Part shown: positions 41,048 through 49,631 of the stretch, one piece after another
How the letters are laid out: the number at the start of each line of letters is the position of its first letter
Position numbering within the stretch: the first letter of the stretch is position 1
Source: Patescibacteria group bacterium
Lineage (GTDB): Bacteria; Patescibacteriota; Minisyncoccia; JAHIHE01; JAGLIN01
Assembly: GCA_019428855.1 (NCBI GenBank)
Contig: JAHYJV010000007.1
Coordinates: 1 to 49,631, forward strand
Reading direction: 5' to 3'
DNA length: 49,631 nt
Translations under genes and position numbers: made by a program
The notes under the pieces: generated by a model
Database searches by the model: none
Told to the model about the DNA's origin: nothing
What the model saw: the letters and a program-made list of their open reading frames with translations, nothing else

Positions 41048-42019
41048 TTAATCAGCAAAATTTTGTACAAATATTTTTCCATGTTCACCACCATCGATAA
41101 CTCCAATGCCCACTCGATGATAAAACTGTTGCAGAATATTCTTCTTATGTCCCTTGCTATTCATTAGACCTTGATGAGCTGATAAGAGGTCCTTGGAAAG
41201 AGCAAGATTTTCACCAGAAAAACTAAATTCTACGCCTCCTGCTTTCATGCGATCTGAGGAAGCCTGGTTCTCAAGATTAATATGGGAAAAAAATCCTTTT
41301 TGAAACATATCCATCCCATGTTTTCTTGCTACTTGCCTTGCCGTCTCATCGGCAATCAGAGGTTCTATGCCCCTTAATTCTCGTTCTTTGTTGATGAGCA
41401 ATAACATCTCATATTCATCTATTTCATCTATTTTAACAGCACTTGTGGTATAGCCTAGCTGAATCATTTCTTCATCTCCACTTCCTATGGTCAAGAAATT
41501 AAGTTTATCCATCGTCACACTTATCACATCTCCAAAAATATTTTTCAAACCACTGTTTATTCTGATCGGATCATTTACCACAATTTTTCCACTTGATGAT
41601 GAAGCAATCTGATTTTTAATTACATAAGGCAAGGAAAATGAAAGCGTAATAGATAATATTAGAAATATAACCAAACTACTATACAAAAGTGCCGTAAAGC
41701 CGCTCAAAACCCTTCTTTTAAAGCATTTATCAAAAACAAAAAGAGAATCTGGTAGCTTTCTGCGAATTAGAATTAAAAGAATTAATTTTACAAAGAACAT
41801 ATTCAAAAAAAATCCGGCTATATTTGAATAAACCCTATCTAAAGCAAAATTGGACATAAAAAGATATGCCGTATATGAATATGTAAAATAAGCAATAAAA
41901 ATCGAAATCATAAAGCTTACCATATTAACAATAATAGAATAGAATCCTCGTTTTACTCCATCAATGAAATGAATAATGAGGTAAAAAATAATTATAAGAT
42001 CTAGCCAATTTCCTATCAT
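41048..42019 (-). CDS. CvpA-like membrane domain fused to a CAP/SCP domain
   Basis: A 323-aa protein. Residues 1-140 form four membrane helices with the CvpA pattern (NWLDLIIIFYLIIHFIDGVKRGF, RRVLSGFTALLYSSLVIFLIL). Residues 200-323 are a CAP (SCP/PR-1) domain: LLINKERELRGIEPLIAD, ARKHGMDMFQKGFFSHINL, FSGENLALSKDLLSAHQGLMNSKGHKKNIL, and HRVGIGVI with the conserved His and Glu pockets. The CAP domain would sit outside the membrane. The fusion suggests an envelope role; the enzymatic activity of CAP domains is not settled. Confidence 0.85.
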   Translation of the reverse strand: MIGNWLDLIIIFYLIIHFIDGVKRGFYSIIVNMVSFMISIFIAYFTYSYTAYLFMSNFALDRVYSNIAGFFLNMFFVKLILLILIRRKLPDSLFVFDKCFKRRVLSGFTALLYSSLVIFLILSITLSFSLPYVIKNQIASSSSGKIVVNDPIRINSGLKNIFGDVISVTMDKLNFLTIGSGDEEMIQLGYTTSAVKIDEIDEYEMLLLINKERELRGIEPLIADETARQVARKHGMDMFQKGFFSHINLENQASSDRMKAGGVEFSFSGENLALSKDLLSAHQGLMNSKGHKKNILQQFYHRVGIGVIDGGEHGKIFVQNFAD

Positions 42020-42041
42020 ATATATAACTAATTATTATATC

Positions 42042-42194
42042 CTTTGAATTACGAAATGCCTCCTTTTGTCATTTCGAAATGAGCGATAACGATTGAGAAA
42101 TCCCTTCAACAATGTTAATAGCGATAATAATATTGAAGGGATTTCTCGCTTAAGGGTCAAAATGAAACAAAAATTTGCATTTCGTAATTCAAAG
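42042..42194. repeat. Palindromic MITE-like element, copy 2
   Basis: This has perfect 17-bp terminal inverted repeats, CTTTGAATTACGAAATG and its complement. The body is nearly identical to 26111-26256. It lies between the CvpA-CAP gene and the Na/Pi transporter gene. Confidence 0.88.
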
Positions 42195-42254
42195 TATATC
42201 TATATTTTATCACAAAAAAAAGAAAAGCATAAGTGTCATTCTTTTTATAAATTT

Positions 42255-42376
42255 CTTTGAATTACGAAATAGCTAAATTTGTCATAGTGAGCTTGTCGAA
42301 CTATGATAAATTTGACGCATTTCCCACCCTTCGACAAGCTCAGGGTGACAAATATATTGAATTTCGTAATTCAAGG
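42255..42376. repeat. Related palindromic repeat with different body
   Basis: The termini CTTTGAATTACGAAAT/ATTTCGTAATTCAAGG match the MITE-like family. The body instead contains GAGCTTGTCGAACTATG and CCCTTCGACAAGCTCAGGG, a common dispersed bacterial repeat. It lies 60 bases from the previous element. Confidence 0.8.
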
Positions 42377-42396
42377 AAATTAATTTTATATTCAGT

Positions 42397-44013
42397 TTAT
42401 TTATAACGAAATCTATCAACTATAGCATAAGCAATGTTATCAGAATGATCGCCTATTCTTTCCAAATTCATTAAAATATCTGAAAAATATTTTCCATACT
42501 GAAACGAACATATCCCCTCGCTCATTCTTTCCAGGTGGTTAGCTTGTGATTTTTTGACAATTTCATCTACTTTATTCTCATGCTTGATAATCTCATGTGC
42601 CAAATGCAAATTATCCTCACTTAAGGATTTTATCACTAAATTCTGCATCATTTTCAGCTTACCAAAGATGGCAGTTAATTCATGATTAGCTTTTTCAGAA
42701 AATTTAATGTCCTCCTCCTTTAACTCTACGAATAATTCCGACACCGCCAAAATATGATCAGATAAATGCTCAAGATCTGTCACTGAATGCATTAAACTAT
42801 AAAGCTTCATAAGATCCTTTTTACTTAATCTTTGTTGTGAAATCTGAGACATGTATTCTGAAATTTTTCCTGTCATTACATCCATATTGCTTTCAAGAAT
42901 TTCAACTTCTTCAAGTAGTTCTATTTTGTCTTGAAAAAATATTGATCTAGAAATTTCAAGCATATCCGCAACCTCCTTTGCCATCTCAACTACAGCGCGA
43001 TTAGCTTGCCTAAGAGCAACTGAAGGAGTATAAAGAAGTTTTCTGCTTAAGTAAGAAAACTTTGATTCACCTATTTCATACTTGGGAATATATTTATTAA
43101 TAAATTTCACTACTAAAGGCACAAAAGGTAACACAATCAAAGCGGTAATTATATTATAAAAAGTATGAGCATTGGCGATTTGCCTTCCTGCATCAAGCGA
43201 AGTGATGCTCGCTAGATAAGAAAAATATTTGAAAAATATAACAAAAACAATGATGCCCACCGTATTCAGTAATATATGAGTTACCGCAATGTCGCTCAAA
43301 AAACCTCTTGTTTTTGTACTAATATATATAACTTTCAAACTAGAACCGAGATTAACTCCTAGAATCATAAAAAGTGCAGTTTGAAGATCAATTATTTGTG
43401 TTGCACCGAGAGCAACCACAACTACGGAAGTGGCACTGCTGCTTTGAATAATCAATGTCAAAATTGCCAAAATAAAGATATAAATAAAGGGGGATGATGA
43501 GGAATAATAATTTATAAAATTTACAGCCCCTACATCTTGAGCTAATAAATGAACACTCTGAAAAATATAATGCATTCCGAGGAATAAAAAACTGAAACCA
43601 ACAATGGCTTCACCAAAATTTTTTCTTATTTTAGCAGTTGAAAAAACATGAATTATAACTCCAATAGTTAGGATTAGTAGAGCATAAACACCTATATTCA
43701 AGGATGCAATTTGGGTTGTTATTGTACTGCCAATATTTGCTCCCAACATAACTGGTATAGCAGAACCAAATGTCAAAAGACCAGCACTGATAAAACCAAC
43801 CAGCATTGTGATAGTTGTACCACTACTTTGAATTAATGCAGTAATCCCTGTACCTATTGTTAAACCTTTAATCGGATTGTTATTTGTTTTTGTGAGTATC
43901 TCTTCTAATTTAAATCCCAAAATTTTCTGCAAACTAACCCCAGAAATATGAATTCCATACAGCAATATTGCTATACCTCCCATCAACTCAAAAATTGCTT
44001 CTATCTCAATCAT
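42397..44013 (-). CDS. Na+/phosphate cotransporter (NptA/PhoU type)
   Basis: A 538-aa protein. Residues 1-310 contain two inverted Na/Pi repeats, each with the QSSxxT signature: TALIQSSGTTITMLVGFISAGL and LIIQSSSATSVVVVALGA. About eight membrane helices are expected. Residues 330-538 are a PhoU-like helical domain (VVEMAKEVADMLEIS, ESNMDVMTGKISEYMSQ, RIGDHSDNIAYAIVDR), which probably regulates uptake from the cytoplasm. This is the YjbB/PhoU-fused type of bacterial transporter. No pho regulon genes are nearby. Confidence 0.93.
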   Translation of the reverse strand: MIEIEAIFELMGGIAILLYGIHISGVSLQKILGFKLEEILTKTNNNPIKGLTIGTGITALIQSSGTTITMLVGFISAGLLTFGSAIPVMLGANIGSTITTQIASLNIGVYALLILTIGVIIHVFSTAKIRKNFGEAIVGFSFLFLGMHYIFQSVHLLAQDVGAVNFINYYSSSSPFIYIFILAILTLIIQSSSATSVVVVALGATQIIDLQTALFMILGVNLGSSLKVIYISTKTRGFLSDIAVTHILLNTVGIIVFVIFFKYFSYLASITSLDAGRQIANAHTFYNIITALIVLPFVPLVVKFINKYIPKYEIGESKFSYLSRKLLYTPSVALRQANRAVVEMAKEVADMLEISRSIFFQDKIELLEEVEILESNMDVMTGKISEYMSQISQQRLSKKDLMKLYSLMHSVTDLEHLSDHILAVSELFVELKEEDIKFSEKANHELTAIFGKLKMMQNLVIKSLSEDNLHLAHEIIKHENKVDEIVKKSQANHLERMSEGICSFQYGKYFSDILMNLERIGDHSDNIAYAIVDRFRYK

Positions 44014-44209
44014 ATTTTTTTAAATTTAGAAATATATAATTTATTCTAATACTTTTATTTATTATGTAAAGTAGCAAGCGTGTATAAGTTTCAATTAAAG
44101 TATTAAAAAAATTAGGTAATATACTTCACTTTATAAAACGGCATCAAAGACAGTTTTTTATTATGAAGTCAGTAGCAATCCAATCTTAATAATAGCGTTC
44201 AGAATTTAT

Positions 44210-45334
44210 TTAACGAACTGAATTTCTAATCTTCTTCATCAATTCTAGATAAAAATTTATATTATGAATACTTGCCAACCGCAGAGCAAGCAGTTCCTTG
44301 GCACTAAATAGATGTCTAAGGTAAGCTCTTGAATAATTTCGACAAGTGAAACATCCACAATTCTTGTCTATAGGATTCTTATCAGACTTAAATTTCTCAT
44401 TTGTAATGTGCATAAGTTCATAAAACTTTCCTGTATTTTTGCTTATTTTTATGGTGTCTGATTTACTGAGAAATCTATACAAAGTTCCGTGTCTCGCGTT
44501 TCTGGTTGGAATAACGCAATCAAACATATCAATTCCTCGGGCAACTGCTCCGACAACTTCCTCAGGCTTGCCAACACCCATTAAATACCGCGGTTTTTCT
44601 TTTGGTAGAAGTGGGGCGACCCAGTCAACAGCCTGCAACATTTTTTCGCTTGGTTCCCCCACTGAAACACCTCCAATCGCAAATCCATCAAAAGCAATGG
44701 TTAATAATTGTTTGGCAGATTTTTCCCGTAAATCCTTATATGTTCCGCCTTGCACAATTCCAAAAAGAAGTGCTCTCTCGTTTTTTTTTAACCTTAAATT
44801 CTTTTTATCAAAATGTTCTTTGCACCTTTGTGCCCATCTTGTAGTCAATTCCAGAGATTCGTCAATATATTTTTTTTCAGCTGGATAGGGCGCGCATTCA
44901 TCCAAGACCATTATAATGTCGCTGCCTAAATTTTGTTGAATTTCAATTGATTTTTCTGGTGTCAGCATTTGACTTGACCCATCAATATGAGATTTAAATT
45001 GTGCCCCTTCTTCAGTGATTTTTCTCATTTTCGCCAAAGAAAAAACCTGATATCCCCCACTGTCAGTTAAAATTGGACCATTCCAATTCATAAACTTATG
45101 CAACCCACCAAATTTTTTAATTAATTTATCTGTCGGTCTAAGATAAAGATGATAAGTGTTTCCAAGCACGATTTGTGCCTTCATTTTTTTTATTTCAACA
45201 CTGTCCAATGATTTTACACTACCACAAGTCGCAATCGTCATAAAACAAGGAGTCTTAATTGTCCCGTGCTTTGTCTTAATTTTTCCCAATCGTGCCTCAG
45301 ATTTCTTATCTTCTTTGATTAATTTAAAACTCAT
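44210..45334 (-). CDS. tgt: tRNA-guanine (queuine) transglycosylase
   Basis: A 374-aa enzyme that swaps guanine 34 for preQ1 or queuine in tRNAs with GUN anticodons, which would include tRNA-Tyr(GUA) of this window. Catalytic blocks are ILTDSGGYQVFSLAKMRKI (proton-transfer Asp) and FDCVIPTRNARHGTLY (nucleophile Asp). The zinc site is CGCFTCRNYSRAYLRHLF. ALLFGIVQGGTYKDLREKSA and FAIGGVSVGEP are signature segments. No other queuosine genes are in the window, so preQ1 is made elsewhere or salvaged. Confidence 0.96.
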   Translation of the reverse strand: MSFKLIKEDKKSEARLGKIKTKHGTIKTPCFMTIATCGSVKSLDSVEIKKMKAQIVLGNTYHLYLRPTDKLIKKFGGLHKFMNWNGPILTDSGGYQVFSLAKMRKITEEGAQFKSHIDGSSQMLTPEKSIEIQQNLGSDIIMVLDECAPYPAEKKYIDESLELTTRWAQRCKEHFDKKNLRLKKNERALLFGIVQGGTYKDLREKSAKQLLTIAFDGFAIGGVSVGEPSEKMLQAVDWVAPLLPKEKPRYLMGVGKPEEVVGAVARGIDMFDCVIPTRNARHGTLYRFLSKSDTIKISKNTGKFYELMHITNEKFKSDKNPIDKNCGCFTCRNYSRAYLRHLFSAKELLALRLASIHNINFYLELMKKIRNSVR

Positions 45335-45695
45335 TTAATTTTAAATAATTACTTAACTGTTTTGTGCTATGCGGTGTTCCATGGAGGATTACCTGCAATA
45401 ATCATTGTCATCTCCCCCTCTCAATAATATTTTTTCTCCTTGATCAATTAAAACCAAATCACCACCGTCAAATTTTATCCCCTTACCCCTTGATTTCAAT
45501 TCCACTAGAACTTTTTATAATTTAAATCATTTCCTTATATTCTAAATTTACAAATTAATCTTGTCTAGACAGCTAGTTGTTAGTTTTAAAACGACATCGT
45601 TTATATCCTTGTCATTAGTCCAATAATCAATTATATGTTATGAGTCGCCATTCTTAAATAGCTTTGTTTAATTTTTTATGGTCACATTAAAATTA
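45335..45695. other. Gap with a possible gene scrap
   Basis: On the minus strand 45389-45514 a 41-codon open stretch encodes KFDGGDLVLIDQGEKILLRG without a start codon. I cannot assign it; it looks like a coding remnant. The rest is AT-rich with no clear feature. Confidence 0.3.
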
Positions 45696-47756
45696 TTAAT
45701 TCTCTTCCTTCTCAGAATTAGCCACCACTGCCCCCTCGTCAATACCAATGCTATAATCATCTGGGAGTTCAGTGGTAAGCTCACTTTCTATTGTTATAAT
45801 TTCTTTTTGGGTAAATTTATCAAAACCAACTGCCTTAACATCACTCATTAATACAATTACATTTCCAATATCCGACTCTTGAGGACTAATCCTTATCTGA
45901 AAAACAACTTCTTTAGCGGGAGAAACAATTCCAGTATTTGCTCCCAAAACTGGAATTTCCCAAATTATTTCTCTAGTTTTCGTATTATAATAAAAATCTT
46001 CAACTATTATCTCTTCTTCATCTACATCTTCAGAATTAACATCTGCTATCAATAAATCACTTTCAACTTGTGTGTCTATACTCTCGATTAGTATTTCTTC
46101 CTCGTCAAGAGGCGTGATCGTACCATTAGCTTCGTTGCCTAGTGAAACTTTACCATCTGATTTAATATAGTTCCCTGTCCAATTTACACCTTCTGGTAAT
46201 ATTGTCGATATTTTCAAATTTTTCATATCATTTAACAAACTACTCAGATACCAATGAATTAAATAGGTCGTTTCTTTATCTACTTCAGGCGGTATAGCCC
46301 CTGCATTTTTTATCCGACCATCATCGTTAAAATAACCCTTTGATCTTATAAACAGCAAAGCACTCAGCTTTACACTGTTATCACTGTTCACAATCGTTTT
46401 TTCCACATTCACCGACTCTGAACTAAAATTAAAATTACTAATTTTTACATTATTATTAATTACATAATTTTTATTATCAGACTTTTTAACCTCAATAGAA
46501 TCCTTAATTTTGATTTTAAAAGCTACTTCTCCTTCATCCGAAGGTTTAAATGAAGCAAGCTTTGGAACATTAAATGCACTCCAAGTAATTATATTTGAAC
46601 TCTTATCGTATGAACCATTGCTAACTTCAAGAGACTCCAAATCAACCTCACCTTCTATCTTACTTTTTACAACTAATCCTTTAATTTCAGAGCTACCTTT
46701 GTTCTTGAATTTGATGATATATTCAAGTTGTTCGCCTTGAAATGCAATATATTCCTCTGAACCGTTTATAAACTGCTTAACCTCAATTGGAATCTCGTTA
46801 ACTTGTATTATTTTACTACTATCAATATAATCAAAAGTCTCTTGCCCTTCCATGGCAGCATTTAATCTTATTCTGATTTCCTTTTTCTCGCTTTGTTCAT
46901 TTTCGTAACTTCCTTGAATTACAATTTTATTCTTATATTTTGATTTTACATTTTCAAATTGAAAAACTATCAAATTTTCTTCTTTCTTTTTTGGTTCTGG
47001 ATCCGAGGCATTCAGATTAAAGTCTTGATTAAACTGTAATTCAAGCCCAACAGTTTTGAAGTCTAACTCACTCTTGTTTTCAAATTCCAATACCAACTCA
47101 ATCTGCTCGCCACTCATTGTTTCTTCTGGCAAATTGACAGAAAGTTCAAATGGCACAGAAAATATTTTTACTTTTGTTCTACTTAAACTGTCAGATGATT
47201 CAAATTCGTAATTAAAGTTATCCGGATAATAAACAATTTTTGAATTAAAGTCGAATTCTTTCCCCACTGTTCCGTAAACTTTTCCAAATATCTTAATGCT
47301 TCCAGATGCACCCGCTGGAATATCATCTATATTCCATGTTATTACAGTCTCTTCAACTTTCGCCTCTTTGTCAGATGAGATAAAAACAAATTCTTTTGGA
47401 ACGAAAAAACTGATTTTCGCTTTTTGCAGATTAACATTTGTTTCATTTTTATATCTCAATTCAAAAATCGCATCATTCCCGCTAGATATTATACCAGGAG
47501 CTTCTAAAACAATACTTACCCGAGATTCATCAAAGGATTGCTTGCCTTTATTCCGCAATTCAGAAAACGAAAAAATTACAGCTAAAATCACAAAAAACAA
47601 AACTAGGAAAAGTATTTTCTTGTTTTTTGTTTTTACTGCATTCTTCTCAACCCCAAAATTATCAGAAACCGCAGAGTGAGATTCTTTAACTTTTTCTTCA
47701 GATAAATAATCTTTAATTTTTTCTTCTGTGTGTTCATCAATTATTTTATTTGACAT
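45696..47756 (-). CDS. Large single-pass surface protein with DUF11/CARDB-like domains
   Basis: A 686-aa protein. A short cytoplasmic N-terminus (residues 1-46) is followed by one membrane helix (about 47-66, KILFLVLFFVILAVIFSF) and a long external part. That part has at least four beta-sandwich units with the pattern ELRYKNETNVNLQKAKISFFVP...ITWNIDDIPAGASGSIKIFG, YIIKFKNKGSSEIKGLVVKSKI...NIITWSAFNVPKL, and REIIWEIPVLGANTG, typical of DUF11/CARDB extracellular repeats. It is strongly acidic. No catalytic motif is visible, so a structural, adhesive or scaffold role at the envelope is likely. It is a single gene. Confidence 0.75.
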   Translation of the reverse strand: MSNKIIDEHTEEKIKDYLSEEKVKESHSAVSDNFGVEKNAVKTKNKKILFLVLFFVILAVIFSFSELRNKGKQSFDESRVSIVLEAPGIISSGNDAIFELRYKNETNVNLQKAKISFFVPKEFVFISSDKEAKVEETVITWNIDDIPAGASGSIKIFGKVYGTVGKEFDFNSKIVYYPDNFNYEFESSDSLSRTKVKIFSVPFELSVNLPEETMSGEQIELVLEFENKSELDFKTVGLELQFNQDFNLNASDPEPKKKEENLIVFQFENVKSKYKNKIVIQGSYENEQSEKKEIRIRLNAAMEGQETFDYIDSSKIIQVNEIPIEVKQFINGSEEYIAFQGEQLEYIIKFKNKGSSEIKGLVVKSKIEGEVDLESLEVSNGSYDKSSNIITWSAFNVPKLASFKPSDEGEVAFKIKIKDSIEVKKSDNKNYVINNNVKISNFNFSSESVNVEKTIVNSDNSVKLSALLFIRSKGYFNDDGRIKNAGAIPPEVDKETTYLIHWYLSSLLNDMKNLKISTILPEGVNWTGNYIKSDGKVSLGNEANGTITPLDEEEILIESIDTQVESDLLIADVNSEDVDEEEIIVEDFYYNTKTREIIWEIPVLGANTGIVSPAKEVVFQIRISPQESDIGNVIVLMSDVKAVGFDKFTQKEIITIESELTTELPDDYSIGIDEGAVVANSEKEEN

Positions 47757-47896
47757 ACTTTTATAGCTTATTTTTTATAGCAATATGTATATATTATACA
47801 ATAATTATAACAAATTAGTCAAAAAAAAGGGCTCGACACTAATAACTGTGGTGAAAAGCTAAAGAAGTGTGAGAATTATATTGATAAATTATTTTT

Positions 47897-48544
47897 AAAT
47901 TACGAAATTCAACATACTTGTCACCCTGAGCCTCCCACCATGTCAACCTGAGCTTGTCGAAGGGTTGAAGTTACAAAAAACAACCTTTAACACAAAAACC
48001 TAAAATTTGTCATTCTGAATTTAATTCAGAATCTATTGGACATTACATCAAATAAATTTATCAAGCACCTCAACTCAGCATACATTAAATCAAATATAAA
48101 AGAGCCGTAATAGTCAAAAGATACTGAATTAAGTTCAGCATGACAAGATGGATTTACTGCGACCAGCTCAGCACAAACTTAAGCTCAAAATGACAAATTT
48201 AGCTATTTCCCTTGAATTACAAAATGCTGTTTTCTTGTCATCTCGAACAATATGAGAGATCTTAGAATACGGGAAATGAAACTGACTTTATTTTTAGATC
48301 CCTCCGTCGCTATCGCTCTTTTCGGGATGACAGTGTATGGTGAGTTTTGGTGTCAGAGGTTGTTTTTTGAGACTTCAACCCTTCGACAGGCTCAGGGTGA
48401 CAAAAAGGTGTTCTAATCTGTCATCTCGAACGGAGTGAGAGATCTTAGAATACGGGAAATGAAACTGACTTTATTTTTAGATCCCTCCGTCGCTATCGCT
48501 CTTTTCGGGATGACAAAAAAAGAAATGCTCATTTCGTAATTCAA
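47897..48544. repeat. Nested cluster of palindromic repeats
   Basis: The cluster is bounded by AAATTACGAAATTC and ATTTCGTAATTCAAAA, termini of the MITE-like family, with another terminus (CTTGAATTACAAAATG) inside at 48210-48226. It contains several TCGACAAGCTCAGGGTGACA-type units and two 97-bp direct copies at 48236-48332 and 48419-48515 that differ at only a few bases near their left end. No coding sequence is supported. Confidence 0.8.
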
Positions 48545-48602
48545 AATAATAAACAATTCACACCACTCCTTTGAAAAATGATATCAAAAAAATGTTTTGA
48601 GA

Positions 48603-48781
48603 TGTCATCCCAAGCGACGATAAGGAGCCGAGGGATCCCTGTCAAACACACTAAACCTAATCAAAAATCAATACCGAATCAAGTGCGATTAAATTTCTGG
48701 AACTTTCAAATGTAGCGCGAGCGGAGTTTGACCGTAGTTACAAAACGCAGCCCATTTTGCTAGAATGCCACTTCGTTTCGC
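48603..48781. repeat. Dispersed repeat, copy 2
   Basis: The same ordered blocks as 4290-4461: GGGATCCCT, ATTAAATTTCTGG, TTTCAAATGT, TTTGACCG and CCACTTCGTTTC. It lies upstream of atpB. Beyond it, 48838-48960 matches blocks near 36140-36515. Confidence 0.6.
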
Positions 48782-48965
48782 TTTACACTTCAAAGCCGTA
48801 AACCCTAAAAAAATTTTATTCGTTTTTGAAGATGCGGAGCATCCTCGTTCAGATTAATAAACCGCCTGCAAACCATCCTTGGAAAAAGTTTCAATATTCT
48901 AATAAGTTAATCAAAATGTCCAAATAGGACATTTCCATTTCACCTTTACAAAAAAATTTGTACTA

Positions 48966-48994
48966 TTGACATTTCTAAAAAAATAGGATAAGAT
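48966..48994 (+). promoter_or_regulatory. atpB (ATP synthase operon) promoter
   Basis: TTGACA (48966-48971) and TAAGAT (48989-48994) with a 17-base spacer, 53 bases before the atpB ATG. Confidence 0.75.
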
Positions 48995-49047
48995 TGCCCT
49001 GTTATAGAAGAATTCATGAAATAAACTTAATTTTAAGAAGACAAGGA

Positions 49048-49631
49048 ATGCATGTCTCAATTACCCCAGAAATCGTAACTCATATCTTTGGAATTCCAGT
49101 TACTAATACTCTCATAGCCTCTCTACTGACTTCAGTAGTGTTAGTTGTTATTGTGTATTTTTCCACAAAAAAGATAGATGAAGTCCCAAGGGGATTGCAA
49201 AATCTATTTGAGATGATTATTGAATCCCTTTTCAATATGGTCGATAATGTAACAGGAGACCGAAAACAAACTTATCAATTCTTTCCACTTGTCGCAACTA
49301 TCTTTATTTTTATTATCGTATCTAACTGGCTCGGACTTTTTCCTGGCTTTGGATCAATTGGTTTTAATGAAACAGTGAGCAGTGTGCACGGAGAAGAGCA
49401 TACTGTTTTTGTTTCATTTTTTCGGTCCGCAAATAGCGACCTCAACACAACTTTGTCACTGGCTATGATTTCCGTTATGGCAACCCAAATTTTTGGAATT
49501 TTGGCTCTAGGAGTTTTAAAATATGGTAAGAAGTTTATTAATTTCAGTTCTCCAATAAGTTTTTTTGTTGGAATATTAGAGCTTATCGGTGAACTTGCCA
49601 AGATGATTTCTTTTTCATTCAGGCTTTTTGG
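49048..49631 (+). CDS. atpB: F0F1 ATP synthase subunit a (5' part; runs off the window)
   Basis: The first 194 codons of subunit a, the membrane subunit that forms the proton half-channels beside the c-ring. The N-terminus reads MHVSITPEIVTHIFGIPVTN. Following segments are VPRGLQNLFEMIIESLFNMV, FFPLVATIFIFIIVSNWLGLFPGFG, and GILELIGELAKMISFSFRLFG, the last being the start of the helix that carries the essential Arg (SFRLFGN in the family). The start at 49048 has AAGGA immediately before it, tight for a ribosome-binding site. Being the first gene after a strong promoter, it likely heads the atp operon to the right. Confidence 0.95.
   Translation, partial: MHVSITPEIVTHIFGIPVTNTLIASLLTSVVLVVIVYFSTKKIDEVPRGLQNLFEMIIESLFNMVDNVTGDRKQTYQFFPLVATIFIFIIVSNWLGLFPGFGSIGFNETVSSVHGEEHTVFVSFFRSANSDLNTTLSLAMISVMATQIFGILALGVLKYGKKFINFSSPISFFVGILELIGELAKMISFSFRLF

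Noticed and set aside
47897-48544. CRISPR array
   Set aside because: The repeats are palindromic and irregularly spaced, without uniform spacers, and no cas genes are present.
1-49631. Alternative genetic code with UGA as glycine or tryptophan
   Set aside because: Conserved glycines and tryptophans in intact genes fit GGN and TGG codons, and long genes stay open under the standard code; in-frame TGA occurs only in decayed genes.

Overview
This is 49.6 kb of AT-rich bacterial DNA, most likely from a Candidate Phyla Radiation (Patescibacteria, Parcubacteria/Moranbacteria-like) genome. The lineage is inferred from the gene style: small compact operons, a short EF-Ts, a PIF1 helicase with a WYL-like tail, a CvpA-CAP fusion, and a secreted protein with GDTRVYHISNGKKQW-type repeats. 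I did not compare it with any database. The standard genetic code fits. Most genes lie on the minus strand. I see no rRNA, CRISPR array, phage module or intact transposase.

Layout. 0.3-2.8 kb: a plus-strand phosphatase-like/propeller membrane protein. 3-4.2 kb: rplJ-rplL with an L10 autoregulatory leader and a strong promoter. 4.6-11 kb: DJ-1/PfpI protein, mltG, pcm, uppS, tRNA-Tyr, an MTA/SAH deaminase and a PIG-V-like glycosyltransferase. 11-14.2 kb: thrS behind a T-box element, next to a radical-SAM remnant, all bracketed by two inverted 260-bp repeats. 14.2-17.7 kb: tRNA-Trp, rpmG, an Smr protein, a broken metK, two unknown genes, a SAM-I riboswitch and a thermonuclease. 17.8-21.9 kb: DNA repair and SOS genes (PIF1-WYL helicase, Y-family polymerase, LexA). 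22-28 kb: a decayed methyltransferase, an LRR scrap, a GIY-YIG protein, a P-type ATPase, rlmN, a hydrolase remnant and a receiver protein. 28.4-31.2 kb: a repeat-containing secreted protein, an ftsZ remnant and two tRNA-Thr genes. 31.2-36.1 kb: rpsB-tsf-ricT-TPR on the minus strand, divergent from rpmE-prfA. 36.2-36.4 kb: a free-standing candidate structured small RNA. 36.5-47.8 kb: uvrA, a presenilin-type protease, CvpA-CAP, an Na/Pi transporter, tgt and a large surface protein. 47.8-49.0 kb: a repeat cluster, then the start of atpB.

How the parts connect. RNA-based control is unusually rich for such a genome. There is an L10 leader before rplJ, a T-box before thrS, and a SAM-I riboswitch with a terminator before an orphan small gene. 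The T-box acceptor-binding sequence (UGGA) matches the U73 discriminator of both tRNA-Thr genes found 18 kb away, which is strong internal support. The lexA promoter carries its palindromic operator in the -35/-10 spacer and predicts a leaderless mRNA; a half-matching operator lies before the adjacent Y-family polymerase.

A second theme is decay. metK, a SAM-dependent methyltransferase, a radical-SAM/SPASM protein, ftsZ, an alpha/beta hydrolase and an LRR protein all survive only as frameshifted or truncated pieces. Several lie beside dispersed palindromic repeats. The best candidates for something undescribed are the small RNA at 36222-36389, the SAM riboswitch/orphan ORF unit and the atypical thrS T-box.
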